Shown here: in pieces, positions 34,662-42,792 of the stretch | Position numbering within the stretch: the first letter of the stretch is position 1 | How the letters are laid out: each line of letters begins with the position of its first letter | DNA from: Paenibacillus tengchongensis | GTDB lineage: Bacteria > Bacillota > Bacilli > Paenibacillales > Paenibacillaceae | DNA: 64,000 nt | Reading direction: 5' to 3' | Assembly: GCF_008973665.1 (NCBI RefSeq) | Contig: NZ_WACP01000001.1 | Span: 124,001-188,000, forward strand | The notes under the pieces: model-generated | The model's input: only the letters and a program-made list of their open reading frames with translations | The model's database searches: none | What the model was told of the DNA's origin: nothing | Made by a program: the position numbers and the translations under genes

Positions 34662-34694
34662 TAGTCATAAACCCCCTTCTGCAAGACGAGCTTG

Positions 34695-35816
34695 CTATGC
34701 GCTCCGCCGGATGCGGAAGCGGTGAATCATCTCGCCGGCAATCAGGAAGAACAGGATCGCCCCCTGCAGCAGCTCCGAGATGGACGAGGGCAGGCCGATC
34801 GTCTGCACGCTGTAGCCGCCGACAATGAGTCCGCCGAACAGCACGGAGGTAATAATCAGACCGAGCGGATTCAGCTTGGCAAGCCAGGCGACGATAATTG
34901 CGGTGTAGCCGTAGCCCGGAGAAATCCCTTGCATCAGCTTGTGCGTCACACCGGACACTTCTGCCATGCCGGCGATTCCGGCCAGTCCGCCGCTGATCAG
35001 CATGACGATGATGATATGCCGTTTGATATGGATGCCCGCGTATTGAGCAGCGTTCGGATTCGCGCCGATCAGGCGCAGCTCATAGCCCCAGCGGGTGAAT
35101 TTGATCAGCAGGAAATAGATCAGTACGGCAACCAGGCCAAAGACAAGCCCCAGGTGCAGTCTTGTGGTGCCAAGCACCGGCAGTGACTGCGCCGCCGTAA
35201 ACATCGGTGAGCCGGGGAAGTTGAAGCCCTGCGGGTCTTTCCATGGCCCGAATACGACGTAATCCAGCGCCAGCAGCCCCACGTAATTCAGCATCAGGGA
35301 GGTAATCAGCTCGTTCACCCCAAAATGGGTGCGCGGGATAGCCGTCATAAGTCCCCATAGCCCGCCGGCGGCGGCACCGAAGATCAGCATGAGTGTAATG
35401 GCCCAGAACGAAGGCAAGCCGGGAAAATAAATCGTCACCGCCGTAGCGGCCATGGCGCCTACCGTCAGCTGGCCTTCCGCGCCGATATTCCAGACGGAAA
35501 TCCGGTACGCCACGGCGATGCCGAGTCCGCACAGGAGCAGCGGAATGGCCTTGACGAGCGTTTCCGTGAAGCCGTAGGAGCTGCCGAACGCGCCGCTGAA
35601 CATTTTCTCGTAGACCGTCCACGGGTTCATGCCGTTGGCGGCGATAAAGATAGCGCACAGCAGCAGCGCCAGAATTACCGACAGAATCGGCGACCACCAA
35701 GGCGATCTGGTCCGGCTGGAATCATACTCCAGGCGGAGGGAGAACCGCTTGCCGGATTTCTCCGGCATTGCCTTAGGCTCCAGCACAGCAGTGGTGCTCA
35801 TATTTTTCGGGCTCAT
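34695..35816 (-). CDS. Nucleoside/purine ABC transporter permease 1
   Basis: A 373-residue permease, NupP-like. An N-terminal cytoplasmic stretch of about 35 residues precedes eight to nine membrane segments; YRISVWNIGAEGQLTVGAMA and LIGANPNAAQYAGI are the conserved family phrases, the latter the EAA-like loop that contacts the ATPase. The start ATG (35816) overlaps the ATPase stop (ATGA junction). It ends 33 bases before the second permease gene. Confidence 0.9.
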   Translation of the reverse strand: MSPKNMSTTAVLEPKAMPEKSGKRFSLRLEYDSSRTRSPWWSPILSVILALLLCAIFIAANGMNPWTVYEKMFSGAFGSSYGFTETLVKAIPLLLCGLGIAVAYRISVWNIGAEGQLTVGAMAATAVTIYFPGLPSFWAITLMLIFGAAAGGLWGLMTAIPRTHFGVNELITSLMLNYVGLLALDYVVFGPWKDPQGFNFPGSPMFTAAQSLPVLGTTRLHLGLVFGLVAVLIYFLLIKFTRWGYELRLIGANPNAAQYAGIHIKRHIIIVMLISGGLAGIAGMAEVSGVTHKLMQGISPGYGYTAIIVAWLAKLNPLGLIITSVLFGGLIVGGYSVQTIGLPSSISELLQGAILFFLIAGEMIHRFRIRRSA

Positions 35817-37345
35817 ACTGCACTTTCCTCCCTTTGCCGGATTCCGGCCATCATCAGCCCGATCTCTTCTCTGTCCGCCGCTTCATGATCGGTCTCTCCG
35901 ATAATGGAGCCGCCGTAGATGACCAGAATCCGGTCAGACAGCTGCAGCAGCTCATCGAGATCCTCGGAGATCAGCAGCACCCCGCTGCCCGATGACCGCA
36001 GCTCCATCAGCAGCTCGTGAACCCCTGCGGTAGCTCCGACATCAAGCCCCTGCGTCGGATGCACGGCCACCATCAGCTTCGGCTTATGGCTGACCTCGCG
36101 GGCGAACAGCAGCTTCTGCTGATTGCCGCCGGACAACTGCTGCACCGGTGTATCCAGCTCCGGTGTCTTGACGTTGAAGCGCTGGACCAGCTCCTGCGAC
36201 CATGCCCGGTTCCTGGCGGCTTTCAGAATGCCGAATTGGGAATGCTCGCTGCTGCGGTAGGACTTGAACAGCAGATTGTCTACCGAGCCGAGGCGTCCGG
36301 CCAGGCCGCTCTTCATGCGGTTCTCCGGCACATGGGAGATGCCGGCGTCAATTGCGCCGCGGACGGAAGCGGTCTTGACCGGCTTGCCGTCAAACACAAT
36401 CTCGCCGCTCTTCCAGGCTCTCAGCCCGGTCAGCACCTCGGCCAGTTCCTTCTGCCCGTTGCCGGCCACGCCGGCAATGCCAACGATTTCGCCGGAGCGC
36501 ACCGTCAGCGACAGCCCTTCCAGCGCCTTGCGGCCATGGTCCGCGGTCACCTCCAGCCGGTTGACCGTGAGCAGCGGCTTTCCCTGGACAGCCTCCCGTT
36601 CCTGCCGGGTGATGCTTACCTCCCGTCCGACCATCAGGCGGGCCAGCTCCAGCTCACTCGTCTGGGCCGTATGCAGCGTAGCGATCATTTTCCCTTTGCG
36701 CATGACGGAAATACGGTCGGAGGAAGCCATCACTTCCTTCATTTTGTGCGTGGTCATAATGACCGTCTTGCCCGCCTTCTTCATCACCCGCAGCGTTTCG
36801 AACAGCTGCTCCACCTCGCCCGGTGTCAGGACGGAGGTCGGCTCGTCGAGAATGATGATATCCGCGCCGCGGTACAGTGTCTTGACAATCTCTACGCGCT
36901 GCTGCTCGCCGACGGACAGCTGCCAGATCGGCCGGTCCACCGGGAACCGGAGCCCGAACCGCTCGCCGAGCGCCTCGATTTCGGCGTGTTTGTTTCTAAT
37001 CCATTTGCTGCCCCGCCAGAAAGACGACTTTTCGCCAAGCACGATGTTCTCCGCCGCTGTGAGGGTCTGCACCAGCCGGAAGTTCTGAAAGACCATTCCG
37101 ACGCCGAGCATGGCCGCATCCTTCGGGGAGCGGATTTTGGCCGTCTGGCCGTGAATGAGAATCTCCCCCTCATCCGCCCGGTATACCCCCGACAGCATGC
37201 TCATGACTGTGCTCTTCCCTGCTCCGTTCTCCCCAAGCAGCGCGTGAATCTCACCCGCATTTGCCGAAAAATCGACTTGATCGCTGGCCGTTACCGGACC
37301 GAATCTCTTCACAATCCCGCGCATTTCAACTGAATGGTTCTGCAT
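35813..37345 (-). CDS. Nucleoside/purine ABC transporter ATPase (double ABC domain)
   Basis: A 510-residue protein with two fused ATPase domains, NupO-like. The first has a full Walker A (GENGAGKST), signature LSVGEQQRVEI and Walker B IIILDEPTS. The second has a degenerate P-loop (GVAGNGQKE), signature LSGGNQQK and HPTQGLDVG. Such asymmetry is normal in sugar and nucleoside importers of this family. It powers uptake by the two permeases encoded downstream, and begins about 100 bases after the lipoprotein gene. Confidence 0.93.
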   Translation of the reverse strand: MQNHSVEMRGIVKRFGPVTASDQVDFSANAGEIHALLGENGAGKSTVMSMLSGVYRADEGEILIHGQTAKIRSPKDAAMLGVGMVFQNFRLVQTLTAAENIVLGEKSSFWRGSKWIRNKHAEIEALGERFGLRFPVDRPIWQLSVGEQQRVEIVKTLYRGADIIILDEPTSVLTPGEVEQLFETLRVMKKAGKTVIMTTHKMKEVMASSDRISVMRKGKMIATLHTAQTSELELARLMVGREVSITRQEREAVQGKPLLTVNRLEVTADHGRKALEGLSLTVRSGEIVGIAGVAGNGQKELAEVLTGLRAWKSGEIVFDGKPVKTASVRGAIDAGISHVPENRMKSGLAGRLGSVDNLLFKSYRSSEHSQFGILKAARNRAWSQELVQRFNVKTPELDTPVQQLSGGNQQKLLFAREVSHKPKLMVAVHPTQGLDVGATAGVHELLMELRSSGSGVLLISEDLDELLQLSDRILVIYGGSIIGETDHEAADREEIGLMMAGIRQREESAV

Positions 37346-37447
37346 GGTGGGACGCTCCTTTCCTTATACTTGTAGTACGGGTGGGGAAGGTTCCTTAGAA
37401 CCCGCCCCACCCATAGACATCAGCTGTATGATTTGCCCGGTAACCGG

Positions 37448-38626
37448 TTAATTGGGAATGTTGCCTTCCACGCCCTCAGCCAGCCAGTTCATCGATAATA
37501 CCTCTTCATGCGTCAGCGTCTGGCCTTCCGGCACCACGACATTGCCCTGGTTATCGGAGATCGGCCCAGTGAACACATTCAGCTCTCCGCTGATGATCTT
37601 CGCTTTGGCATCCTCCACGAGCTGCTTCACATCATCGGGAACCTTGTTGCCGAACGGCGCCAGCTCAACCATACCGTCCGCCATATCGCCGGAATACTGC
37701 TCGTTCGTCCACGTTCCGTCCATTACCGACTGCACAGCCTTCACGTAATACGGTCCCCAGTTCCAGACCGGGTTGGTCAAATAATTGTCCGGTGCGTATT
37801 TGCTCATATCGGAGTCATTGCCGCCCGCGAAAGCGCCGCGTTCCTTGGCCGCTTCCAGGGTAGCCGGAGAATCCTGGTAGGCCAGCAGCACGTCTGCGCC
37901 TTTGTCCAGCAGGCTGATTGCCGCCTGGCGTTCGGTCGCCGGATCATACCAGGTGTTCGTCCAGACGACATCGACCTTGATGTCCGGGTTGACGCTTTGC
38001 GCTCCCAGTGTAAATGCGTTCAGGTTATAAATGACTTCGCTGATCGGGAAGGCGCCGACATAACCCAGATGGTTCTTTGTGGTCATCTTGCCTGCCGCAA
38101 TCCCGCTAAGATAGCTGGCCTGATAGTTCTTGCCGAAGTAGGTGCCCATATTATCGGCTGTTTTGTAGCCGGAAGCATGCATAAATTTCACATTCGGAAA
38201 CTTTTCTGCCACACTGAGGGTGAAATCCATGTATCCGAAGCTGGTCGCAAACACGATATCATGCGACTGGGCAAGCTGGGTGATGACGCGTTCGGCATCG
38301 GCGCTTTCCGGTACGTTCTCCACGAAATCCGCTTTAATGCCCAGTTCTTTCTCCATGTACAGACGGCCCTGATCGTGCTGGTAGGTGTAACCGCCGTCGC
38401 CCGGAGGCCCGATGTACACAAAAGCAACCTTAGGCGCTTCCGCCGCCGGCTCGGCCGAAGCCGCCGGTTCCGTTCCAGCCGCTGCATTGCTGGCTGCGGG
38501 AGCTTCCGTTGCCGCATTGCCAGCGGAATTGTTAGCTACGTTGTTACCCCCGCAGCCTGTCATAACAACCGCCAGCAGGAACATCAGCACAAAGCTGGAA
38601 GTAAATACCTGACCCCTTTTTTTCAT
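37448..38626 (-). CDS. BMP-family substrate-binding lipoprotein
   Basis: A 392-residue lipoprotein. Residues 1-25 form a signal peptide with lipobox VMTGC (lipidated Cys25), then an Ala/Glu/Asn-rich linker to about residue 65. The BMP (PnrA/BmpA) domain begins VAFVYIGPPGDGGYTYQHDQ and contains HASGYKTADNMGTYFGKNYQ. BMP proteins bind purine nucleosides outside the membrane. It is the first gene of the transporter part of the cluster, with its own promoter region and a GlnR-like site upstream. The start has GGAGGAG eight bases before it. Confidence 0.92.
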   Translation of the reverse strand: MKKRGQVFTSSFVLMFLLAVVMTGCGGNNVANNSAGNAATEAPAASNAAAGTEPAASAEPAAEAPKVAFVYIGPPGDGGYTYQHDQGRLYMEKELGIKADFVENVPESADAERVITQLAQSHDIVFATSFGYMDFTLSVAEKFPNVKFMHASGYKTADNMGTYFGKNYQASYLSGIAAGKMTTKNHLGYVGAFPISEVIYNLNAFTLGAQSVNPDIKVDVVWTNTWYDPATERQAAISLLDKGADVLLAYQDSPATLEAAKERGAFAGGNDSDMSKYAPDNYLTNPVWNWGPYYVKAVQSVMDGTWTNEQYSGDMADGMVELAPFGNKVPDDVKQLVEDAKAKIISGELNVFTGPISDNQGNVVVPEGQTLTHEEVLSMNWLAEGVEGNIPN

Positions 38627-38653
38627 AATTTCTCCTCCTCCAGGAACTCTCTT

Positions 38654-38672
38654 ATCATGGCTGAACCATGAT
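38654..38672. repeat. Short perfect inverted repeat in the transporter leader
   Basis: ATCATGG-ctgaa-CCATGAT, 7-base arms and 5-base loop, lies between the promoter candidate and the BMP lipoprotein gene. It could be an operator or an mRNA 5' stem. Confidence 0.45.
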
Positions 38673-38680
38673 TATCTATT

Positions 38681-38709
38681 ACTATACTGAGACACAGCGC
38701 TGACGTAAA
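38681..38709 (-). promoter_or_regulatory. Candidate promoter of the nucleoside transporter operon
   Basis: On the minus strand TTTACG (38704-38709), a 17-base spacer, and TATAGT (38681-38686). An alternative -10, GATAAT at 38671-38676, would place the overlapping GlnR-like site near -48. Confidence 0.45.
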
Positions 38710-38720
38710 TTTATATAACA
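38704..38720. promoter_or_regulatory. GlnR/TnrA-like site, one mismatch
   Basis: CGTAA-ATTTATA-TAACA fits TGTNA-N7-TNACA except for the first base. It is 78 bases upstream of the BMP lipoprotein start. With the two perfect sites at pucR this is the third such sequence in the purine cluster. Confidence 0.5.
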
Positions 38721-38844
38721 TAGCTTTGTGCCGGATGATAAGAAGGTTCGGCCTTTTTGTGCTTCATGCACTAGGACGCCTAAAATTAAGCCTAAAATAA
38801 GTGATAATTCCTAACATTGAAATGGAAATCAAGGCATTTCGGTG

Positions 38845-39468
38845 TCAATTTCCATTCTGTTGCAGGCTCCATTGCCGGCTGATTTCCCCGAAATCGGCGG
38901 GCGTATCGGCATCCAGAAAGCTGCGGCCCGACTCGGCTTCCAGGATCATCCCCCGGTAGTCTTCATTGCGTAGCAGCGCAGCCGCGCCTTTATCCCCGTC
39001 CAGGCCCTGCAGCGCCGTAAACATGGAGCGGGAAAAGAGCGCCGGCGGCATCGCCAGGCCATCGTTCGCGCTGGATACATAATCCAGCTCCGGATTGCGC
39101 TTATAGGTATCCGTCAGACGGTTCACCATAGACGCAGTAATAAACGGCTGATCGGCGAGCGCCACGACTACGGCATCCGGCTGCAGCGGCATGACGGCGT
39201 TGAGCCCGCAGCGCAGCGAAAAGGAGAGCCCGAGGTGGGCGGTCAGACAGGTCTCCGTGCGTCTAACGCTCCCTTCGGCCGCAGGCGGCAGCCAGGCCAG
39301 GTTATCGTCCGCACGGACTACAACGATCAGCGGGGCCAGGCCGCAGCCTTCCAGTTCACTGAGCGCGGCGCTCCCGAGTGAGACCTTCCCGGGCAGCTTC
39401 AGCGACACCTTGGGGACGCCCATGCGGCTGCTCTGTCCGGCGGCCAGATAAATACCGGCTATTCTCAT
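38845..39468 (-). CDS. pucB: Molybdenum cofactor nucleotidyltransferase PucB (MobA/MocA-like)
   Basis: A 207-residue NTP-transferase. IAGIYLAAGQSSRMGVPK is the nucleotide-binding signature, and VVALADQPFIT and DKGAAALL belong to the MocA/MobA fold. B. subtilis PucB (about 205 residues) is needed for xanthine dehydrogenase, probably by making the cytosine dinucleotide form of the molybdenum cofactor. The start at 39468 is set by AAAGGAG nine bases upstream. Its first 113 bases overlap the reading frame of pucA. Confidence 0.88.
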   Translation of the reverse strand: MRIAGIYLAAGQSSRMGVPKVSLKLPGKVSLGSAALSELEGCGLAPLIVVVRADDNLAWLPPAAEGSVRRTETCLTAHLGLSFSLRCGLNAVMPLQPDAVVVALADQPFITASMVNRLTDTYKRNPELDYVSSANDGLAMPPALFSRSMFTALQGLDGDKGAAALLRNEDYRGMILEAESGRSFLDADTPADFGEISRQWSLQQNGN

Positions 39469-40489
39469 CCGGTTCCACTCCTTTCGATAGTTCGGGCGCA
39501 TTCGCCCGTTTGATCTGGATTAATTCAGCCACAATGCTGACGGCGATTTCCTCAGGACCTTCCGCCCGGATCGGCAGGCCAACGGGTGCATGCAGCGAAG
39601 CCGGAGGCTCCACGCCTTCGAGCACCTGTGCAATGCGCGCCTGCGAGCCGATAATCCCGATATACTGCGGCGATGATGGCAGCACGCCCAGCAGAAACTG
39701 GCGGTCCCGCTGCGACTGATGGCTGAGAATCAGCACATAATCTGCAGAGGTAACCCGCAGTTTCGCGGCCGCCTCCTGCGGCGGGCAGACGGCCCGCTCG
39801 GCATCCGGCAGATACGAAAGCAGCGGACTCCCCTCGCGCCAGTCGGCGACCGCGAGGCGGAAGCCGCTGCTTGCTGCCAGCTCTGCCACAGGCAGCGCGT
39901 CAAGCCCGCCGCCGAACAGAATCAGCCGCGGCTTCGGCACGAAGTGCGTACGGAATGCGGCAAGCGGCGCAGACGCAGCAGGCAGTCCGGGAGCCGCCGC
40001 TTCCACCGGCACGGGGCGGCACCCGGTTCTCCCGCCCGCTCCGCGCGGCAGCATCTCTTCCGCGTACGGTTCAAGCGTGTAGCGGTAACCTGATCGGGCT
40101 GCCGCTTCCCGCCGCAGCGTCAGGCTGCCCCCCTGCTCCAGCTCCCCGTGGATTTCCCGCAGCAACCGCCGCAGTTCGCCTTGCACCGGCTCAAGCACCA
40201 CCGTAATGGTTCCTCCGCAGCCGACAGCCTCGCCCCAGGAGAAATCATCGGGCGAAGTCATGTCATACACCACCAGCTCCGGCAGGCCGCGCTCCCAGAT
40301 CTCCTCCGTGCGCAGCTCCAGATCGCCCTCCAGACAACCCGGGCTGAGGCTCCCCAGTCTCCCTCCCGGATAGAAGAGCATCGCCGCCCCCGGCTTGCGG
40401 TATGAATGCCCTTCAGCAGCAATCAGCGTAGCCAGTACAGCGGGAGCCTCGTTCTCATAAACATGCCGTACGATATCCTGTGCGCTCAT
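39356..40489 (-). CDS. pucA: XdhC-family maturation factor PucA
   Basis: A 377-residue XdhC/CoxI protein that delivers and protects the molybdenum cofactor of xanthine dehydrogenase. The XdhC N-terminal part (ATLIAAEGHSYRKPGAAML, SPGCLEGDLE, GCGGTITVVLEP) is followed by a Rossmann domain (LILFGGGLDALPVAELA, ADWREG, IGIIGSQAR). The natural end would be near IVAELIQIKRA; about 45 further residues, rich in Arg, Glu and Gly, are read in another frame over the start of pucB. This suggests a lost stop codon. The ATG is preceded by GGAGGGAG and lies 49 bases after pucR. Confidence 0.85.
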   Translation of the reverse strand: MSAQDIVRHVYENEAPAVLATLIAAEGHSYRKPGAAMLFYPGGRLGSLSPGCLEGDLELRTEEIWERGLPELVVYDMTSPDDFSWGEAVGCGGTITVVLEPVQGELRRLLREIHGELEQGGSLTLRREAAARSGYRYTLEPYAEEMLPRGAGGRTGCRPVPVEAAAPGLPAASAPLAAFRTHFVPKPRLILFGGGLDALPVAELAASSGFRLAVADWREGSPLLSYLPDAERAVCPPQEAAAKLRVTSADYVLILSHQSQRDRQFLLGVLPSSPQYIGIIGSQARIAQVLEGVEPPASLHAPVGLPIRAEGPEEIAVSIVAELIQIKRANAPELSKGVEPDENSRYLSGRRTEQPHGRPQGVAEAAREGLTRERRAQ

Positions 40490-40538
40490 GAAGCTCCCTC
40501 CTTTATCATCGCGTTCCCCGTCCCGCAGCAGGCGCTGT

Positions 40539-42113
40539 TTACTCTCGCTCCAGCATGCCGCGGAAAATAAACAGCAGCTTCAGCCGCAGCAGATCGTCGA
40601 TTTTTTTGAAATCGACCTCCAGCAGCTCACTGAGCTTCTCAATCCGGTATGTGGCCGTATTGCGGTGGATAAACAACCGTTTGGCCGTCTCGTTGACATG
40701 GCCGTCATTCTGCAGATACACCTCAAGCGTGTGCAGCATCTCCCGGACGTACTCCGGCTCCCGGCTCAGCAGTCCTCGCAGCATGCCGTTGCAGTATTTC
40801 TCCATCGTCTCCGGCAGAATCTGCTCCAGCATCAGAGTGAGCTCTAGCTGCCGGTAGTGCACCACCTGCCCGCAGCCCTTACGGCGCTGGGCCAACGCCA
40901 TGCATTCCTTGACCTCGGCAAAAGCCTCCCTGAGCCCTTCCGGCTTGACCTTGACGGCACTGACTGCCGCTCTCGGGTAGCAGCCTTTGTCCGTCTGCAG
41001 CTGCTCGAAGCATTGACTGACGGATTCGCCGAGCCCCTCCGTGCCCTGTTTCCCCGACGGGTATAGCGACAGCAGCCCTTCGTCCATCAGAACATGTACA
41101 GCCTGCGTATCCTGCAAATCCGGATGTTCCAGCAGCGCCTCCTTGATCCACAGCAGCTCGGCCTGCCGCGCCTCTCCGCTTCCCGCCGTGTCGGTCAGCA
41201 TCATCTGGAACGGATGGCGCAGCAGCGGAATCTCCAGCCGCTGCGCTGCCTGGGCCAGCTCACTGCAGGAGAACCCTCCCGCGAGACAGCGCCGCAGCAA
41301 GGTGCTGAATTCACGTTGGCCGGCATGCTCGAAATAATCTTCAAAGCCGGCATGAATATGATAAGAAATCAGTTCGGCTCCCTGGACGAACAGACTTTCC
41401 TCGACAGGGAGCAGTATTGGATCAATACAGCAATATAGCAGATAGCCTGAACACTTCCCGCCTTGAAGCAAGGGGAGGCGGTAGCCCGTCTTGCCGCCGG
41501 TGCGGAAGCGCTGGTTCCGGTTCTGCCAGGGCCAACCCTCCAGCAGCTCGCTGCCGGCATGCTCAGTATTGTTATAAATGACATCGCCGCGGGCGCTGAT
41601 AACCGCCATCCTGCAGCCGATCACCTCGGAGACGGACTCAAACAGCGGGCGGCTGTGTCCGGAGCGGAGCGCAAACCGCATCAGCTTGCGCTGTTTCTCC
41701 ATGATGCTCTGAAGCATGCTGGTGCTGCGCGTCAGCTCTGCGCGGAACAGGCCGTTCATCTGGTCGGAGAACGTAAACTCAAAGGGCAGCTCGATCAGCG
41801 GAAAATTCAGCAACTCCGCCTCGGCTACCAGCTGCTCCGGCACCGCATTCCAGAAGCGGCCCAGCTTGATGCCGAGCGCAGCGGACCCGCGACGCTCCAG
41901 CTTCCGGAGCAGGGCGGAGGCATCCTCCAGATTATCCTTGATCAGGTAAGCGGTCGTCAGCAGCATTTCCCCTTCTTTGATCCAATCCGAAATATCCGGC
42001 GCGTCCATCACATTGATCGACTTGATAATCCGGTGCTTCCCCTTGGAGCCGGCAATCAGCCTGGCTTCGGACAGCGGATAAATCGACAACGCTTCTTCCA
42101 CGGTAAGATGCAT
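40539..42113 (-). CDS. pucR: Purine catabolism regulator PucR
   Basis: A 524-residue PucR-family transcription factor. The N-terminal PucR domain (about 1-125: LTVEEALSIYPLSEARLIAG and DWIKEGEMLLTTAYLI) senses a purine-derived signal. The middle is GAF/GGDEF-like. The C-terminal helix-turn-helix reads DGHVNETAKRLFIHRNTATY followed by RIEKLSELL. B. subtilis PucR activates the puc genes in the presence of allantoin-type intermediates. It is the first gene of the cluster. Two GlnR/TnrA-type sites lie 50-140 bases upstream of its ATG, so nitrogen limitation probably controls the activator itself. Confidence 0.92.
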   Translation of the reverse strand: MHLTVEEALSIYPLSEARLIAGSKGKHRIIKSINVMDAPDISDWIKEGEMLLTTAYLIKDNLEDASALLRKLERRGSAALGIKLGRFWNAVPEQLVAEAELLNFPLIELPFEFTFSDQMNGLFRAELTRSTSMLQSIMEKQRKLMRFALRSGHSRPLFESVSEVIGCRMAVISARGDVIYNNTEHAGSELLEGWPWQNRNQRFRTGGKTGYRLPLLQGGKCSGYLLYCCIDPILLPVEESLFVQGAELISYHIHAGFEDYFEHAGQREFSTLLRRCLAGGFSCSELAQAAQRLEIPLLRHPFQMMLTDTAGSGEARQAELLWIKEALLEHPDLQDTQAVHVLMDEGLLSLYPSGKQGTEGLGESVSQCFEQLQTDKGCYPRAAVSAVKVKPEGLREAFAEVKECMALAQRRKGCGQVVHYRQLELTLMLEQILPETMEKYCNGMLRGLLSREPEYVREMLHTLEVYLQNDGHVNETAKRLFIHRNTATYRIEKLSELLEVDFKKIDDLLRLKLLFIFRGMLERE

Positions 42114-42163
42114 GCGCCGCCCCCCCTTTTATATACATATTTATATAATCAGTTCGTTTCTTG

Positions 42164-42180
42164 TGTTACTTTATGTAACA
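42164..42180. promoter_or_regulatory. GlnR/TnrA box I upstream of pucR
   Basis: TGTTA-CTTTATG-TAACA matches TGTNA-N7-TNACA at every fixed position. Its centre is about 59 bases from the pucR ATG. Candidate -10 sequences at 42130-42135 and 42142-42147 (both TATATA on the minus strand) would put the box near -49 or -37, that is in an activating or a repressing position. Confidence 0.75.
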
Positions 42181-42235
42181 TTATAGTTAAAATGAACAGG
42201 ATTGAGAAGGATAAAGTATTAAAAAATCGCCTTTG

Positions 42236-42252
42236 TGTAATAAAACTTTACA
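42236..42252. promoter_or_regulatory. GlnR/TnrA box II upstream of pucR
   Basis: TGTAA-TAAAACT-TTACA is a second perfect match to TGTNA-N7-TNACA, 72 bases from box I centre to centre, close to seven helical turns. Paired sites of this kind occur at GlnR-controlled promoters of Bacillales. Confidence 0.72.
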
Positions 42253-42374
42253 CTAGTCACAAAATATTAATTTTATCGGCAGCCGCTGCAATCTGCGCAA
42301 TCTTAACGGAGTCTGTCCCCAAGCAGCTTATCCACTGCTCAATCCAATGCACCGGGAAATCGCCTATGAAAATA

Positions 42375-42427
42375 AGCAGGGCAGCCCTTCTCCGGTTATC
42401 GGAGAATCGCCGCTCTGCTCTTTTATT
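42375..42427. terminator. Hairpin terminator between the amidase operon and pucR
   Basis: AGCAGGGC...GCTCTGCT with an inner TTCTCCG/CGGAGAA stem. On the plus strand CTTTTATT follows; on the minus strand TTATTTTC follows, so it can end transcripts of the ggt-amidase operon before the pucR regulatory region. Confidence 0.6.
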
Positions 42428-42541
42428 CTGCAGCAGTGCAGTTTGACAGATGGCTGAAGAAGAAGGCCAAGCACCGCACCGCGTACTGAATTAGTAAAGT
42501 TTGAACATATGTACGGACCGTACAGTCTTTATTTCAGCGGA

Positions 42542-42697
42542 AGTAGCGCTGATGCGGACCTTACGGACTGAGATGAAGTTATTGGAGTTGCCGGGACATT
42601 TGGATGCGCTATCATTCTTAAATAAGGACACTGGAGTCCGTTAACGCCAGATAACCTATGCAAAAATAATAAATAGAGGCGCCTGAGTCCGTTCAAG
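42542..42697 (+). repeat. Dispersed intergenic repeat, copy B
   Basis: Shares ordered segments with 22403-22602 on the same strand: AGTAGCG, CTTACGGAC, GTTATTGGA, GATGCGCTATCATTCTT and AAATAGAGGCGCCTGAGTCC. It has no reading frame of note. Upstream of it a GTACGG-A-CCGTAC palindrome is also seen. Confidence 0.5.
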
Positions 42698-42730
42698 TGG
42701 GAACGCTCCGCAGGTTGTCCCGCAGGACGC

Positions 42731-42782
42731 CGAAGGAACTGTGCCCCGCAGCCATTTCATGGCATAAGGGACAGTTCCTTCG
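42731..42782. repeat. Two-tier inverted repeat downstream of the amidase gene
   Basis: CGAAGGAACTGTGCCC and GGGACAGTTCCTTCG form a near-perfect 15-base stem; inside its loop GCCAT-ttc-ATGGC forms a second hairpin. There is no T-run, so it is not a standard terminator, although it lies 10 bases after the stop of the amidase gene. Confidence 0.6.
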
Positions 42783-42792
42783 AGTCCTGTGT

